From Opitutus sp. GAS368 (lineage in GTDB: Bacteria; Verrucomicrobiota; Verrucomicrobiia; Opitutales; Opitutaceae), in the NCBI GenBank assembly GCA_945874455.1, contig CAMCHO010000002.1:1-64000 (forward strand): a stretch of 64,000 nucleotides of DNA, in the 5' to 3' direction. The position numbers and the translations under genes are program-made. The stretch's first letter is position 1. The number at the start of each line of letters is the position of its first letter. Under the pieces are notes generated by a model. That model was not told the origin of the DNA. It searched no databases and was given only the letters and a program-made list of their open reading frames with translations. Below, in pieces: positions 42,304 through 51,252 of this stretch.

Positions 42304-44466
42304 ATGCCCAAGAAACCGACTTCGAAAAACTCCGACCAATCCGAGTTGCCCCTCGACAGCGCAGCCGCGTCTGCGGCGGTGCCGACGCCCGTGGCGACGC
42401 CACCGCCGGAGACAAAGGCCGTCGAGTTCCCGGTGCCGGCAGAACCGGTGGCACCCGCTGCGCCCAGCGTCGCGCTCGAAGGTCCGGCGGTCTTCACGCC
42501 CGGCCCGCGGCGCGGCGGTGCGAGCGTGCAGGAGGAAGATTCCCCGCTGGCGAAGAGTTACCGGGGATGGTTTCTTGAATACGCGAGCTACGTCATCCTC
42601 GACCGCGCCGTCCCGCACATCGACGACGGCCTGAAGCCGGTGCAGCGCCGGATTCTGCATACGCTGTGGGACATGGACGACGGGCGTTTTCATAAGGTCG
42701 CCAATGTCGTCGGTCGCTCGATGTCGCTCCACCCGCACGGCGACGCGTCCATCGGCGCCGCGCTCGTGGCAATTGGGCAACGCGCGTTCCTCATCGAGCC
42801 GCAGGGTAATTACGGCAATCTCCTCACGGGCGACGAGGCGGCGGCGCCGCGATACATCGAGGCGCGCCTCACGAATTTCGCGAAGGACGTGCTTTTCAAC
42901 CCGAAGACGACGGACTGGCAGCTCAGCTACGACGGTCGTGCGAAGGAGCCCGTCACGTTGCCGGCGAAGTTCCCCATTGTGCTGCTCGAGGGTGCCGAGG
43001 GTATCGCGGTCGGCCTCGCGACCAAGATTCTCCCGCACAATTTCAACGATCTTTGCCGCGCGGCGATCAATCATCTCCAGGGAAAAACGTTCCGCATCTT
43101 CCCAGATTTTCCGACGGGTGGCATCGCGGACTTCACGGACTACAACGACGGCGAGCGCGGCGGAAAAGTAAAAGTCCGCGCCAAGATCGAGCAGCGCTCG
43201 AAATACCTCCTCGCGATCACCGAGCTGCCGTTCGGCTCGACCACGGAGACGCTCATCGAGTCGATTTTGACCGCCAACGCGAAGGGCCGGATCAAGGTCA
43301 AACACGTCGACGACAATACGGCCGACTCCGTCGAAATTCTTGTCCACCTCCCGCAAGGTGCCGAGCCGGAGAAAGTCATCCAGCAACTCTACGTTTTTAC
43401 AAACTGCCAGATGCAGCTCTCGCCGGCGGCGTGCGTGATCGAGAAGGACAAGCCGCAGTTCCTTGGCGTGAAGGAAATTTTGCGCCGCAGCGTCGAGCGC
43501 ACGCGCGAGCTCCTCAAGCGCGAGCTCGAGATCAAGCTCGGCGAACTGGAGCAGCAGTGGCACTGGGATTCCCTCGAGCGCATTTTCATTGAGGAGCGCA
43601 TCTATCGGAACATTGAGAAATCGAAGACGTGGGAGAGCGTGTTGCACGAAATCCGCACGGGCCTGAAACCGTTTCTCAAGCAGCTGCGTCGCGACGTGAC
43701 GGACGAGGACATCACGCGCCTCACCGAAATCCGCATCAAACGCATCTCCGCTTACAACCGTTTCCAGGCCGACGAAGCGCTGAAGAAAATCGAAGACGGG
43801 ATGAAGGAAACGAAGGCCCATCTGAAGAATCTTACCGGCTATACGATCGCGTGGTTCGAGCTGCTTCAGGAAAAATATGGCAAAGGCCATAAGCGCCGCA
43901 CGAGCTATGACGAGATTGAGCAGATCGACGCCTCGGCCGTCGTGTCGGCCAACCAGCGCCTCTACGTCAACAAAGACGACGGCTTCATCGGCCTCAACTG
44001 GCGCCAGCACGACTACATCCAAGACTGCACGATTCTGGACGCGGTGCTCTGCATTATGCGCGACGGTTCGCTGAAAGTCGCGAAGGTGGCCGACAAAGTG
44101 TTTATGGGGCGCGACATTATTTACGTCACGATCTTCCCGAAGGACGGCGACACGGCGTTTTATTCGATGGTCTATCAGGACAAAGAGAGCGGAAAAGCCT
44201 TCGCGAAACGTTTCCAAATCGGCGGCCTCTCGCGCGACAAACTCTACCCGCTCGTGAAAAGTGAGGGCTCGAAGATCGTGTGGCTGCACGTGGCAAAGAC
44301 GGAGAAAGAGATGCCGAAGCACGTGAAGGTCTTGATCGACGGCCGCAGCGGCGCCCGGGTGCGCGAGGTTGATTTCGACCTCGGGGCGATCCCCGTGAGC
44401 ACCCGCAGCGCGAAGGGTGTGACGGTTTCGAAGTGGCCGGTGAAAGAAGTAAAACTGATGGAGTAG
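42304..44466 (+). CDS. parC: DNA topoisomerase IV / gyrase subunit A
   Basis: 720 residues. After an 80-residue A/P-rich leader comes the winged-helix/tower core: [54 protein letters not shown], and the catalytic tyrosine (Y184) in [16 protein letters not shown]. Later: [35 protein letters not shown], and a shortened C-terminal domain without clear GyrA boxes, as in Bacteroidota/Verrucomicrobiota topoisomerase IV. It cuts and rejoins DNA as partner of the ParE subunit. The start is ATG 42304 ([10 protein letters not shown]); upstream in-frame codons from 42265 lack a family match. Convergent with the carotenoid operon 373 bp away. Confidence 0.93.
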   Translation: MPKKPTSKNSDQSELPLDSAAASAAVPTPVATPPPETKAVEFPVPAEPVAPAAPSVALEGPAVFTPGPRRGGASVQEEDSPLAKSYRGWFLEYASYVILDRAVPHIDDGLKPVQRRILHTLWDMDDGRFHKVANVVGRSMSLHPHGDASIGAALVAIGQRAFLIEPQGNYGNLLTGDEAAAPRYIEARLTNFAKDVLFNPKTTDWQLSYDGRAKEPVTLPAKFPIVLLEGAEGIAVGLATKILPHNFNDLCRAAINHLQGKTFRIFPDFPTGGIADFTDYNDGERGGKVKVRAKIEQRSKYLLAITELPFGSTTETLIESILTANAKGRIKVKHVDDNTADSVEILVHLPQGAEPEKVIQQLYVFTNCQMQLSPAACVIEKDKPQFLGVKEILRRSVERTRELLKRELEIKLGELEQQWHWDSLERIFIEERIYRNIEKSKTWESVLHEIRTGLKPFLKQLRRDVTDEDITRLTEIRIKRISAYNRFQADEALKKIEDGMKETKAHLKNLTGYTIAWFELLQEKYGKGHKRRTSYDEIEQIDASAVVSANQRLYVNKDDGFIGLNWRQHDYIQDCTILDAVLCIMRDGSLKVAKVADKVFMGRDIIYVTIFPKDGDTAFYSMVYQDKESGKAFAKRFQIGGLSRDKLYPLVKSEGSKIVWLHVAKTEKEMPKHVKVLIDGRSGARVREVDFDLGAIPVSTRSAKGVTVSKWPVKEVKLME

Positions 44467-44839
44467 GGCGGGGCGTCTCCGTGGCGGAGTGCGTGGGCGT
44501 AAAATTGTGGGTTAAGCGTAGCACGAGAGGGCGCGGCTCAGCACTCCACTTCCCGCGAGCGCAACGCCGTGAGCAAGCACCCGGCGATTGCGTGTAAGTT
44601 TCGCCTTGGCATCCGGCGCGCATGGCGCCGCCGGATTCAAAGCCCGGCAGCTCGGCGACCGGAGGCGGCAGCCCGACCGAGCCTTCGCGAGATTCGACAA
44701 AAAGGAGAAATTGCAATCGACGGTCTGAGTCCGGACCTTTCGCCGCGCTCTCGTAACTTGCGCGCGCGTTTTAGTGGGGAAGGTGACGAGAATAGGCGAA
44801 AATCGCTCGAATTAAGGAAGTCCGAATAGGCCTTACAAA
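44467..44839. other. 373-bp convergent gap, no gene seen
   Basis: Between parC (plus) and blh (minus). It contains small inverted repeats (CTCCG-TGG-CGGAG near 44480; TCCGGCG/CGCCGGA at about 44610-44636) but no T-run that would make a clear terminator, and no plausible ORF. An AAGGAG near 44701 precedes a TTG that stops after four codons. Confidence 0.6.
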
Positions 44840-45724
44840 TCAGGGTATTTTTTCACGGATCCAACCCGAAAGACGGACCCGCTCGACCAAAACCATGTGG
44901 GGCACGGTCAGCGCTGCCAGTCCGACAAAGACCACTTGGACCACGCGCGCATCCAGCGCGGTGTCGCGAAGAAAAACCCACGCGAGGGCCGAGCCGGCCA
45001 GCACGCCAGCCATCGGCAGCAAGGCGGCACCGGCGACGTATCGCCACGAGGAGCGGCCGGAAAAATTCATCGTCCGTAAAATATGCCGGGCGCTGTGCAT
45101 ACCGCAAAAAAACACGACAAAAGACACCAACGGCGGCGCCACGATCGCGAGGATACCGGCCGCCGCCATTTCCAGCGCGGTCCAGAAATCATGGCGGGTT
45201 TGCCACAGCGAGGCGAAGGCGAGACCGACCAGCCAAGGCCACGCCAGCCACCGGAGCCACGGCACTAACGGCGCCGCCGTGGCGTCCCCCACCAACAAGC
45301 CAAAGAGTCGGCCGATTTCCTGCGCGTGCCCGATGGTGGGCAGCAGAATCACACTGCCCCCGTAAAACAGGCGCGCCGGCCATGGCGCACCTTGCAAAGG
45401 ATCGCCGGAAAAGTGCGCGGCGGAGATAGCCAGGAAACCGAGCAAAAACAGACCGGGTTGCCAGAGCCACAAACCGACCACCAGCGCGGCCAGCAGCAAA
45501 TAGAGCAGGCTAAATTGCAACCAGCCGCTCAGGGTGCGAATGCCGTAGAGTTGCTTCGCAAAAATCGTATCGAGTGCCCCGTGCGGCACGCCCAGCACCC
45601 CAATGAGTACGGCAACCACGATCAATTCCAGCCGCGGCGACAGGCGCCCCAAGGCGAGCGTGCCAAGGGCGACCAGCAAAGCGCCTGCACTGAAGACAAT
45701 ACCCTGAACACGCAGCGCATTCAT
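44840..45724 (-). CDS. blh: Beta-carotene 15,15'-dioxygenase (Brp/Blh family)
   Basis: 294-residue polytopic membrane protein. It cleaves beta-carotene to two retinal molecules, the rhodopsin chromophore. Seen: the conserved iron-ligand histidines in LGVPHGALDTIFAK, ISAAHFSGDP, FCGMHSARHIL and VPHMVLVERVRL, and seven or eight hydrophobic segments, all typical of Brp/Blh. The ATG lies in a 4-bp overlap with the crtY stop (ATGA). The frame upstream of it lies within crtY and is not used. It is the last gene of the rhodopsin operon. Confidence 0.93.
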   Translation of the reverse strand: MNALRVQGIVFSAGALLVALGTLALGRLSPRLELIVVAVLIGVLGVPHGALDTIFAKQLYGIRTLSGWLQFSLLYLLLAALVVGLWLWQPGLFLLGFLAISAAHFSGDPLQGAPWPARLFYGGSVILLPTIGHAQEIGRLFGLLVGDATAAPLVPWLRWLAWPWLVGLAFASLWQTRHDFWTALEMAAAGILAIVAPPLVSFVVFFCGMHSARHILRTMNFSGRSSWRYVAGAALLPMAGVLAGSALAWVFLRDTALDARVVQVVFVGLAALTVPHMVLVERVRLSGWIREKIP

Positions 45725-46893
45725 GCCGGTTGCTCCCGAAGGTCTTTGCTCGACGACAAACCTTTCAACAGTTCCCGCAAAAACAGTCCCGGCGGCAGCG
45801 CGAGAATGATCCGCCAACAATCCGACCAGCGCGGACAATCGTTGAGGAAGCGAATCATCGGGCCGCTGTTGGGCATCGCGAAAAGCTTCATAAACAGACC
45901 AGGGCCGGCCTCCGGGTGCGTCCGCAACACCCGCAGAAACAAATCGTCCATCGCCCGCAGCCGCCACGGATCGGTGGGTTGCGAGCAAGGGCCATGGCCG
46001 CAGGCGAGTTGCTCCGCGCATTGATCGGCCCACCGCTGAATGCGTTGAAACGCGAAGCCTGAAGCCGGCCGTGCCCCGCCACCCGCCAAGCCGGCGCGGC
46101 ACCAGTTTCGGTGGGTTTGCTCCGCAATTTTAGAAAGTCCCATCGGAAGCGATCCTGATTCGACTCGAACCGTTTCACTGTTTGAAATGGCGAGCGACTT
46201 GGTCAGCACACCGTCGAGCAGCTCGCCCAACAATTCGGGTCCGAGCGGGTCGGGCGCAAATGCGGTTAGCTCGATCAAGGCTTGGCGAGCGGTGACCGGC
46301 AGCATGTAAACGAAGACAATCCGTCCGTCTTTCGTCGGTAGAAAATCCATCAGCGTCGCGCAGCCCGCATCGAAGCGATCGGTTTCGCAAAGAATTTCCC
46401 GGCCGTAGAACGATTGCCACAGCACGGCGTCTCCGCGCCGGGGAGACCGGACTGGGCGGGTATCGACCACCCATCGGGGCGAGTGGGTTCCGAACGGCGT
46501 GGAGATGGCCCAACGATTGCCGGTGCGGACGGGCTGATCGGAGACGGCCGTTCCGGTGACTAATTGGATGCGGGGATTTGCGGCGACCTCCCTTAACGCA
46601 GCCTCATAAAAGACTGACGCCGGGATCATTTCATAGGGTGAAGAGGTGCAATCCACCTCGCGCTGACGACCCTCGGCACTTACCCGCACTCGGCTCCAGC
46701 GGTGACGAACAAGCGAGGTGAGTTGGGCGGAGGGTGTGCCCCAGAAACACCACGTGCGATCGTTCACGTAGCGCTCCCGAGACTCGACAATCAGGGTTTG
46801 CGGGCAGCGAGCGCCGAGTTTTGCGAGTCGCATGGCCAGACTGAGACCCGCACAGCCGCCGCCCAAAATCATCAGATCGATCTCACGACTCAT
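45721..46893 (-). CDS. crtY: Lycopene beta-cyclase
   Basis: 390 residues. FAD-dependent (redox-neutral) cyclase closing both ends of lycopene to beta-carotene. Seen: dinucleotide fold IDLMILGGGCAGLSLAMRLA, VNDRTWCFWG (CrtY signature), SSPYEMIPASVFYEAAL, DFLPTKDGRIVFVYMLP and the RSGLAGG-type loop (CRAGLAGGGARPASGFAFQR). Length agrees with CrtY of proteobacterial type. Starts at ATG 46893 (MSREIDLM), overlapping crtB by 4 bp. Confidence 0.93.
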   Translation of the reverse strand: MSREIDLMILGGGCAGLSLAMRLAKLGARCPQTLIVESRERYVNDRTWCFWGTPSAQLTSLVRHRWSRVRVSAEGRQREVDCTSSPYEMIPASVFYEAALREVAANPRIQLVTGTAVSDQPVRTGNRWAISTPFGTHSPRWVVDTRPVRSPRRGDAVLWQSFYGREILCETDRFDAGCATLMDFLPTKDGRIVFVYMLPVTARQALIELTAFAPDPLGPELLGELLDGVLTKSLAISNSETVRVESGSLPMGLSKIAEQTHRNWCRAGLAGGGARPASGFAFQRIQRWADQCAEQLACGHGPCSQPTDPWRLRAMDDLFLRVLRTHPEAGPGLFMKLFAMPNSGPMIRFLNDCPRWSDCWRIILALPPGLFLRELLKGLSSSKDLREQPA

Positions 46894-47819
46894 GGCGGGG
46901 AATTTGCGCCCGGCAGACCGTTGAGTGCGGCGTGCAGCTCCGGTTGATGAGGTACGGGGCGCCAAAAGCCGCGATTAAAGGGAAGCGTGCAAAACGCCTG
47001 CAGCGTGATCCGGATTTTGTCTGTTTTCGAAACAACCGCTCTGCCTTGCCACGTCGAAAAATTATTCCGTTGCAGGCGAACACCGATCGCCCGGTAGACC
47101 CGCGCCGCGATCAGAATGCCGAAGCGCGCCCGCAGCGGCAGGAAGGAAAGCCCGGCCTCGCCGCTGGCATAATAGCGGTCGGCCAGTTCCAGCAGTTCTC
47201 GGATCGTGCTACGGATCTGCTCGTGCAGCGTCTCGGCGGGTAAAATCAACCGCGCGGGTTCAACGTCACCCATCATGCTGGCGGGAAGATAACGGCGCCC
47301 GGCGCGCGCATCCTCGGCGACATCACGACAAATATTGGTCAATTGCATGGCCACCCCCAGATCGATGGCATGTGGCCGAGCAGCAGGTCGGCTCACATCC
47401 AACGCTGCGGACATCATGATCCCGACCGTGCCGGCGACGCAGTAAGCGTATCGCAAGAGATCCTCGCGGGTTTGCATTCGTACCGGCTCGAGATCGGAGA
47501 TCAGCCCGTCGAGCAGCGCATTGGGAATTTCAGGCGCAATGGAACACTCCCGAAACAAGCGGATCCCATCGCAAATCCCAGCATCGTTCGATTGTCCGGT
47601 TGCGAGCGCGATGCGAATTTCACCAAAGGCTTTTTGCGGTTGGGAATTCGCGGCGCCGTCGTCGGCCAAATCGTCGAGCCGGCGACAGAAACCATAAAGC
47701 CGCGTCGCTCGCGAGGCATGTTGCGGCGACAAAAAGGTGCGGGCCCAGTGAAAACTGCGTCCCTGCCGAGCGAGTGCCCGATTCGCCGTGACGAGCGCGG
47801 AATCCAGCGTCGCGGTCAT
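46890..47819 (-). CDS. crtB: Phytoene synthase
   Basis: 309 residues. Condenses two geranylgeranyl diphosphates to phytoene. The two aspartate-rich motifs are intact: GFCRRLDDLADD and LTNICRDVAEDARAGRRYLP; also SFHWARTFLSPQHASRATRL and YCVAGTVGIMM. The start ATG overlaps the crtI stop by 4 bp. The frame's further extension to 47972 lies in crtI and is not used. Confidence 0.95.
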   Translation of the reverse strand: MTATLDSALVTANRALARQGRSFHWARTFLSPQHASRATRLYGFCRRLDDLADDGAANSQPQKAFGEIRIALATGQSNDAGICDGIRLFRECSIAPEIPNALLDGLISDLEPVRMQTREDLLRYAYCVAGTVGIMMSAALDVSRPAARPHAIDLGVAMQLTNICRDVAEDARAGRRYLPASMMGDVEPARLILPAETLHEQIRSTIRELLELADRYYASGEAGLSFLPLRARFGILIAARVYRAIGVRLQRNNFSTWQGRAVVSKTDKIRITLQAFCTLPFNRGFWRPVPHQPELHAALNGLPGANSPP

Positions 47820-49303
47820 GCGGTCGCGGCCTCCCGCCGAGCCGCCGGGACAAGTGCATCGACGACTTTCGCGGAGCACAAAACGCCCGGCAGTCCGGCT
47901 CCCGGGTGGGTTCCGGCCCCCGTGAGGTAGAGGTTTTGGATGCCCTCGGCTTGATTGTGGAACCGGAACCAAGCCGACTGACGGAAGAGCGGTGCAACGG
48001 AGAAACCCGCTCCGTGCACGCTCAGGTAGTCATGGGCAAAGTCGTCCGGCGTTTTGTAAAAGTCCGCCGTAATGCTTCCACTCAAGCCGGGCAGAATGGT
48101 GCGATCGAGCGCCGCCACAATCCGATTGCGCAAGCGGGGTCCCTCGACCGACCAGTCGATGTTCGCCTGCTGGTTCGGCACTGGGCAAAGCACATAAAAG
48201 CTATCGCAGCCCGGTGGCGCAAAATCTGGGTCGGTCGCAGTCGGACGGTGCAGATAAAGCGAAAAATCGTCCGCCAGAATTTGACGGTGGAAGATGTCGT
48301 TGAGGAGTTCGCGGTAGCGCGGACCCATCCAAATAGTGTGATGAGCCACCTCCGGATAGGTCCGGGTCGTTCCAAAATAGAGCACAAAGAGCCCCATGGA
48401 ATAATGCGCCGCCGCGAGCTTCAACCGCGTCGTGGCATTCTGCTGCGCGGGGGGAATCATCGCGCGGTAAAGATGGGCGGCATCGGCATTGGAGACCACC
48501 ACGTCGGCTGCCAGTTTCGTTCCGGTTTCCAAGCGAACACCCGAGGCCCGACCGTTTTCGATGACGATCGAGTCCACCGTTGTATCGAGCTGGATTTTGA
48601 CGCCGTGGCGCTCCATCAGACCACCGAGTGCGGCCGTGACCGCACCGGTTCCGCCCATCGCAAAGTGCACGCCGTAAGCGCGCTCAAGAAAATGGATAAG
48701 CCCGTAGATGCTCGTCGTATCAAACGGATTGCCGCCAACCAACAAAGGTTGAATCGAGAAAGCTTGCCGCAATTTTTCACTGCGCAGGTGGCGTTTCACC
48801 ATACCCCACACCGTCTCGTAATTACGCAAACCGACCAAGCGCGGGATTTGCTTCAGCATGGTCGAGAACCGGTGAAACGGTTGGGCGGAAAGTTCGGTGA
48901 AGCCGACGTCGAAAATGCGGCGGGAGTGGGCTAAAAGGGCGAGATAGCCCGCGCGATCGCGGGGTTCGATGCGGCTGATTTCGGCGAGCGTATCTTCCAG
49001 CGTGCCGCCATAATCAAAGTGATCGCCGTCGGAAAACTCGAAGCGATACCACGGTTTGAGCGGAACTAACTTGAGGGAATCCTCCATGCGCTCGCCAAAT
49101 AATTCGAAGAGTTCCTCCAAGAGAAACGGCGCGGTGATGACGGTCGGACCGGCATCGTGTCGGAAGCCCTCCCGCACATACACCTGAGCCCGCCCGCCCA
49201 ACATCGCACAGCGGTCGATCAGGCGGACTTCGTAGCCTTTCGCGCGCAAGCGTAACGCCGACGCCATCCCCCCGAATCCGGCCCCGATGACGATTGCCTG
49301 CAT
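47816..49303 (-). CDS. crtI: Phytoene desaturase
   Basis: 495 residues. FAD enzyme that introduces four double bonds into phytoene to give lycopene. N-terminal FAD site AIVIGAGFGGMASALRLRAK followed by GGRAQVYVREGFRHDAGPTV; the C-terminal CrtI signature NLYLTGAGTHPGAGLPGVLC. Starts at ATG 49303; a GTG directly before it is possible, and the crtE stop ends at that GTG, so the two genes abut. Confidence 0.95.
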   Translation of the reverse strand: MQAIVIGAGFGGMASALRLRAKGYEVRLIDRCAMLGGRAQVYVREGFRHDAGPTVITAPFLLEELFELFGERMEDSLKLVPLKPWYRFEFSDGDHFDYGGTLEDTLAEISRIEPRDRAGYLALLAHSRRIFDVGFTELSAQPFHRFSTMLKQIPRLVGLRNYETVWGMVKRHLRSEKLRQAFSIQPLLVGGNPFDTTSIYGLIHFLERAYGVHFAMGGTGAVTAALGGLMERHGVKIQLDTTVDSIVIENGRASGVRLETGTKLAADVVVSNADAAHLYRAMIPPAQQNATTRLKLAAAHYSMGLFVLYFGTTRTYPEVAHHTIWMGPRYRELLNDIFHRQILADDFSLYLHRPTATDPDFAPPGCDSFYVLCPVPNQQANIDWSVEGPRLRNRIVAALDRTILPGLSGSITADFYKTPDDFAHDYLSVHGAGFSVAPLFRQSAWFRFHNQAEGIQNLYLTGAGTHPGAGLPGVLCSAKVVDALVPAARREAATA

Positions 49304-49306
49304 CAC

Positions 49307-50209
49307 CTATATTCCCGCGGGCGAGAGGCGCTCATTCATCACTCGAGCCAGTTTGCCCAGCAATTCTCCGGAGCCGCTCGGGAGCCCGCTGGCCGCCGCC
49401 ATGGCGGAGTGGAGGTGCCGTGATCCCATTTCGCGCGCGAGACGAACGGCCTCTGCCGGTGTAGTCCCGGTTTTGAGAACATTGAGGATATTCAGGGAAA
49501 GCGGGCCATCGCTTCCCGCATCCTCGAGATCGTCGATGATTTGATAGCCGATGCCAAAGGACTCGGCTGCTTCTTGGGCCAAACCAAAAGAATCCCGAAC
49601 GCCCGCGCCCAATAGCGCCAACTCCAAGGGAAGACTGAGCAGAGCTCCGGATTTTCGGGCGACGATTGCTTCGTAGCGGGCTAATTCGGTCACGGGCCGC
49701 TTGCGAGCCGACAGATCGCCACATTGACCGTGGATTACCTGGGCGGTCCGCCGATGAATAAGGCGGATCATCTCTGCGATTATCGCGGGTCTGGAGAAGC
49801 GGGCGATGGCCGCATAAGCCGACGAGAGCAGCAAATCTCCGGTAAGAATGGCCACATCTGCGCCGCAAGCGGCGAAAACCGTGGGTGTTCCTCGACGAAG
49901 TACCGCGCCATCGTGCAAATCATCATGGACCAAAGAAGCATTGTGGAGGAGCTCTGCCGCTGCTCCGACGACGACAGCATCACAGTGCGACAAGCCCAAT
50001 CGCAGTCCGGCATCGAGCCCCAGTCGGGCCCGCACCCGATGGCCACCGGAAGCTAGGTGTTGCAGAGCGGCTTGGACGGCATCGAGAGGTTCGAGGGCGG
50101 AAGGGGTCGAGTCAGATACCAACTCCTCCATCAGGCGCTCGATCTCCGAGAGACTATCCGACAAACAAAAAACCTCCACCGATCCAGCGAGGTGCGTGGA
50201 GGCGGTCAT
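49307..50209 (-). CDS. crtE: Geranylgeranyl diphosphate synthase-like prenyltransferase
   Basis: 300 residues, polyprenyl synthase fold. First Asp-rich motif DDLHD at residues 96-100 (with R-R-G-T-P-T after it), second DDLED at 226-230; ASGGHRVRARLGLDAGLRLG replaces the usual GGKRLRP. Context (upstream of crtI/crtB) makes geranylgeranyl diphosphate the likely product; chain length is not provable from motifs alone. It lies 69 bp after the rhodopsin gene. Confidence 0.9.
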   Translation of the reverse strand: MTASTHLAGSVEVFCLSDSLSEIERLMEELVSDSTPSALEPLDAVQAALQHLASGGHRVRARLGLDAGLRLGLSHCDAVVVGAAAELLHNASLVHDDLHDGAVLRRGTPTVFAACGADVAILTGDLLLSSAYAAIARFSRPAIIAEMIRLIHRRTAQVIHGQCGDLSARKRPVTELARYEAIVARKSGALLSLPLELALLGAGVRDSFGLAQEAAESFGIGYQIIDDLEDAGSDGPLSLNILNVLKTGTTPAEAVRLAREMGSRHLHSAMAAASGLPSGSGELLGKLARVMNERLSPAGI

Positions 50210-50220
50210 ATTGGGAATCT

Positions 50221-50257
50221 AAAAAAATCCAGCAGAACGCCAAAAAAATGACGCTCT
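50221..50257 (-). terminator. Weak hairpin plus T-run between rhodopsin and crtE
   Basis: On the minus-strand RNA AGAGCGUC and GGCGUUCU form an 8-bp stem (with two G-U pairs) around an AUUUUUUU loop, and seven U residues follow after a five-base spacer. It may partly terminate transcription after the rhodopsin gene, giving more rhodopsin than enzyme mRNA. Inference. Confidence 0.4.
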
Positions 50258-50278
50258 GGCCGGAAGGGTACGGACGAA

Positions 50279-51067
50279 TTATTTCGCGGAAGATTTCTCG
50301 GACTCGGAGACGGCGACCGTCCAGATAATTACTCCGAACGCGATCTTGTTCACGACATCGGCAAGGTTGTAGACGATGTTGAGCATCTTCATGCTGCTCT
50401 CCGGGCCGGAACCGGTCAAATAGCCGAGGAAGTAGCCGATCGGATAAATCGCCCAACCGACCACCACGATGGTGCGCATCAGTTTAAAAGCACTCTGAAC
50501 GCCGAGCGGGGCTGATTCAGCGTTAATTTTTCCAGCTTGGCCGGCGTAGATTTCCCAAATGATAAACGCCCAGCCAGACATGCTGACAATGAATGCTGGC
50601 CAAACGGCCATGTAACCCGCCTCGCCCATGAAACCGGCGATGAGCATGACGAAAGTTCCGATCATCAAACGCCAAAACACACCGGCTGGAACCTTCGTGA
50701 TGGCGGACAAAATCAAATAAAACTCCACCATCAGCAGCGGGACCGTGATGATCCAATCGATGTAACGATACACGGTGGGAGTGGTGCCGGTGGCAACCCA
50801 CACGTCTCGCATGTAAAAGTAATGCCACGCCGCAACCATCGTCACGAGCCCGGAAACGGTCAGCGAAGTTTTCCACTTCGCCGTCACCCGCTGGGTCTCA
50901 AGGAAGAAGAAGGCGGTCGCCGCCACGAGCGCCATCGAGATCATCCAGAATGATACGCCAACGAAGTCATTTGATTTCAAAACAACCCCTGTGGACGCGT
51001 AAGCGTTCGAGGGGACGAGGAGGGCAACGAGTGCGAGGATTGGGGTCCGATTGATAAGCGAGGTCAT
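50279..51067 (-). CDS. Proteorhodopsin-type light-driven proton pump
   Basis: 262 residues: an N-terminal leader (ILALVALLVPSNAYA) and seven membrane helices. Key residues, in proteorhodopsin alignment by eye: H82 in AAWHYFYMRDVW, D104 (primary acceptor), T108 and E115 (donor) in RYIDWIITVPLLMVEFYLIL, retinal lysine K241 in IVYNLADVVNKIAFGVIIW. The tuning position equivalent to 105 is L112, so green absorption is expected. Helix F has VGWAIYPIGYF. The DTE motif marks an outward proton pump. Its operon supplies retinal from crtE, I, B, Y and blh. GC is clearly lower than in neighbours (48% in one 60-bp line counted). There is no Shine-Dalgarno at the ATG. A TGACGTCA palindrome lies about 100 bp upstream (51163-51170). 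Confidence 0.96.
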   Translation of the reverse strand: MTSLINRTPILALVALLVPSNAYASTGVVLKSNDFVGVSFWMISMALVAATAFFFLETQRVTAKWKTSLTVSGLVTMVAAWHYFYMRDVWVATGTTPTVYRYIDWIITVPLLMVEFYLILSAITKVPAGVFWRLMIGTFVMLIAGFMGEAGYMAVWPAFIVSMSGWAFIIWEIYAGQAGKINAESAPLGVQSAFKLMRTIVVVGWAIYPIGYFLGYLTGSGPESSMKMLNIVYNLADVVNKIAFGVIIWTVAVSESEKSSAK

Positions 51068-51162
51068 TGTTTTTTTGATTTTTGAATTTGGGACAACGTC
51101 TCGGAACGTTCGGGCATGCGCTTCGGATGCAAATTTCTTTAAAAAATCGCACGGTTACATTT

Positions 51163-51170
51163 TGACGTCA
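51163..51170. promoter_or_regulatory. TGACGTCA palindrome upstream of rhodopsin gene
   Basis: Perfect 8-bp palindrome 96-103 bp before the rhodopsin ATG, in an AT-rich leader. Possibly an operator; no known regulator can be assigned. Confidence 0.25.
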
Positions 51171-51252
51171 TTCCGTCGGGGTTAGCCCCTCACCTCTTTG
51201 GTTCAGCTTGGTTAGCCGCCTCCGTTTCTGTGTTCGTGTTTCAGTGTTCGTG

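Noticed and set aside
42220..44322. 700-codon open frame on the minus strand
   Set aside because: Opposite parC, which has clear motifs; composition is R/L/D-rich shadow.
44701..44725. Possible small ORF after AAGGAG
   Set aside because: The TTG that follows reaches a stop within five codons.
44886..46024. Plus-strand frames across blh and crtY
   Set aside because: Opposite the carotenoid genes; the minus-strand products match known families.
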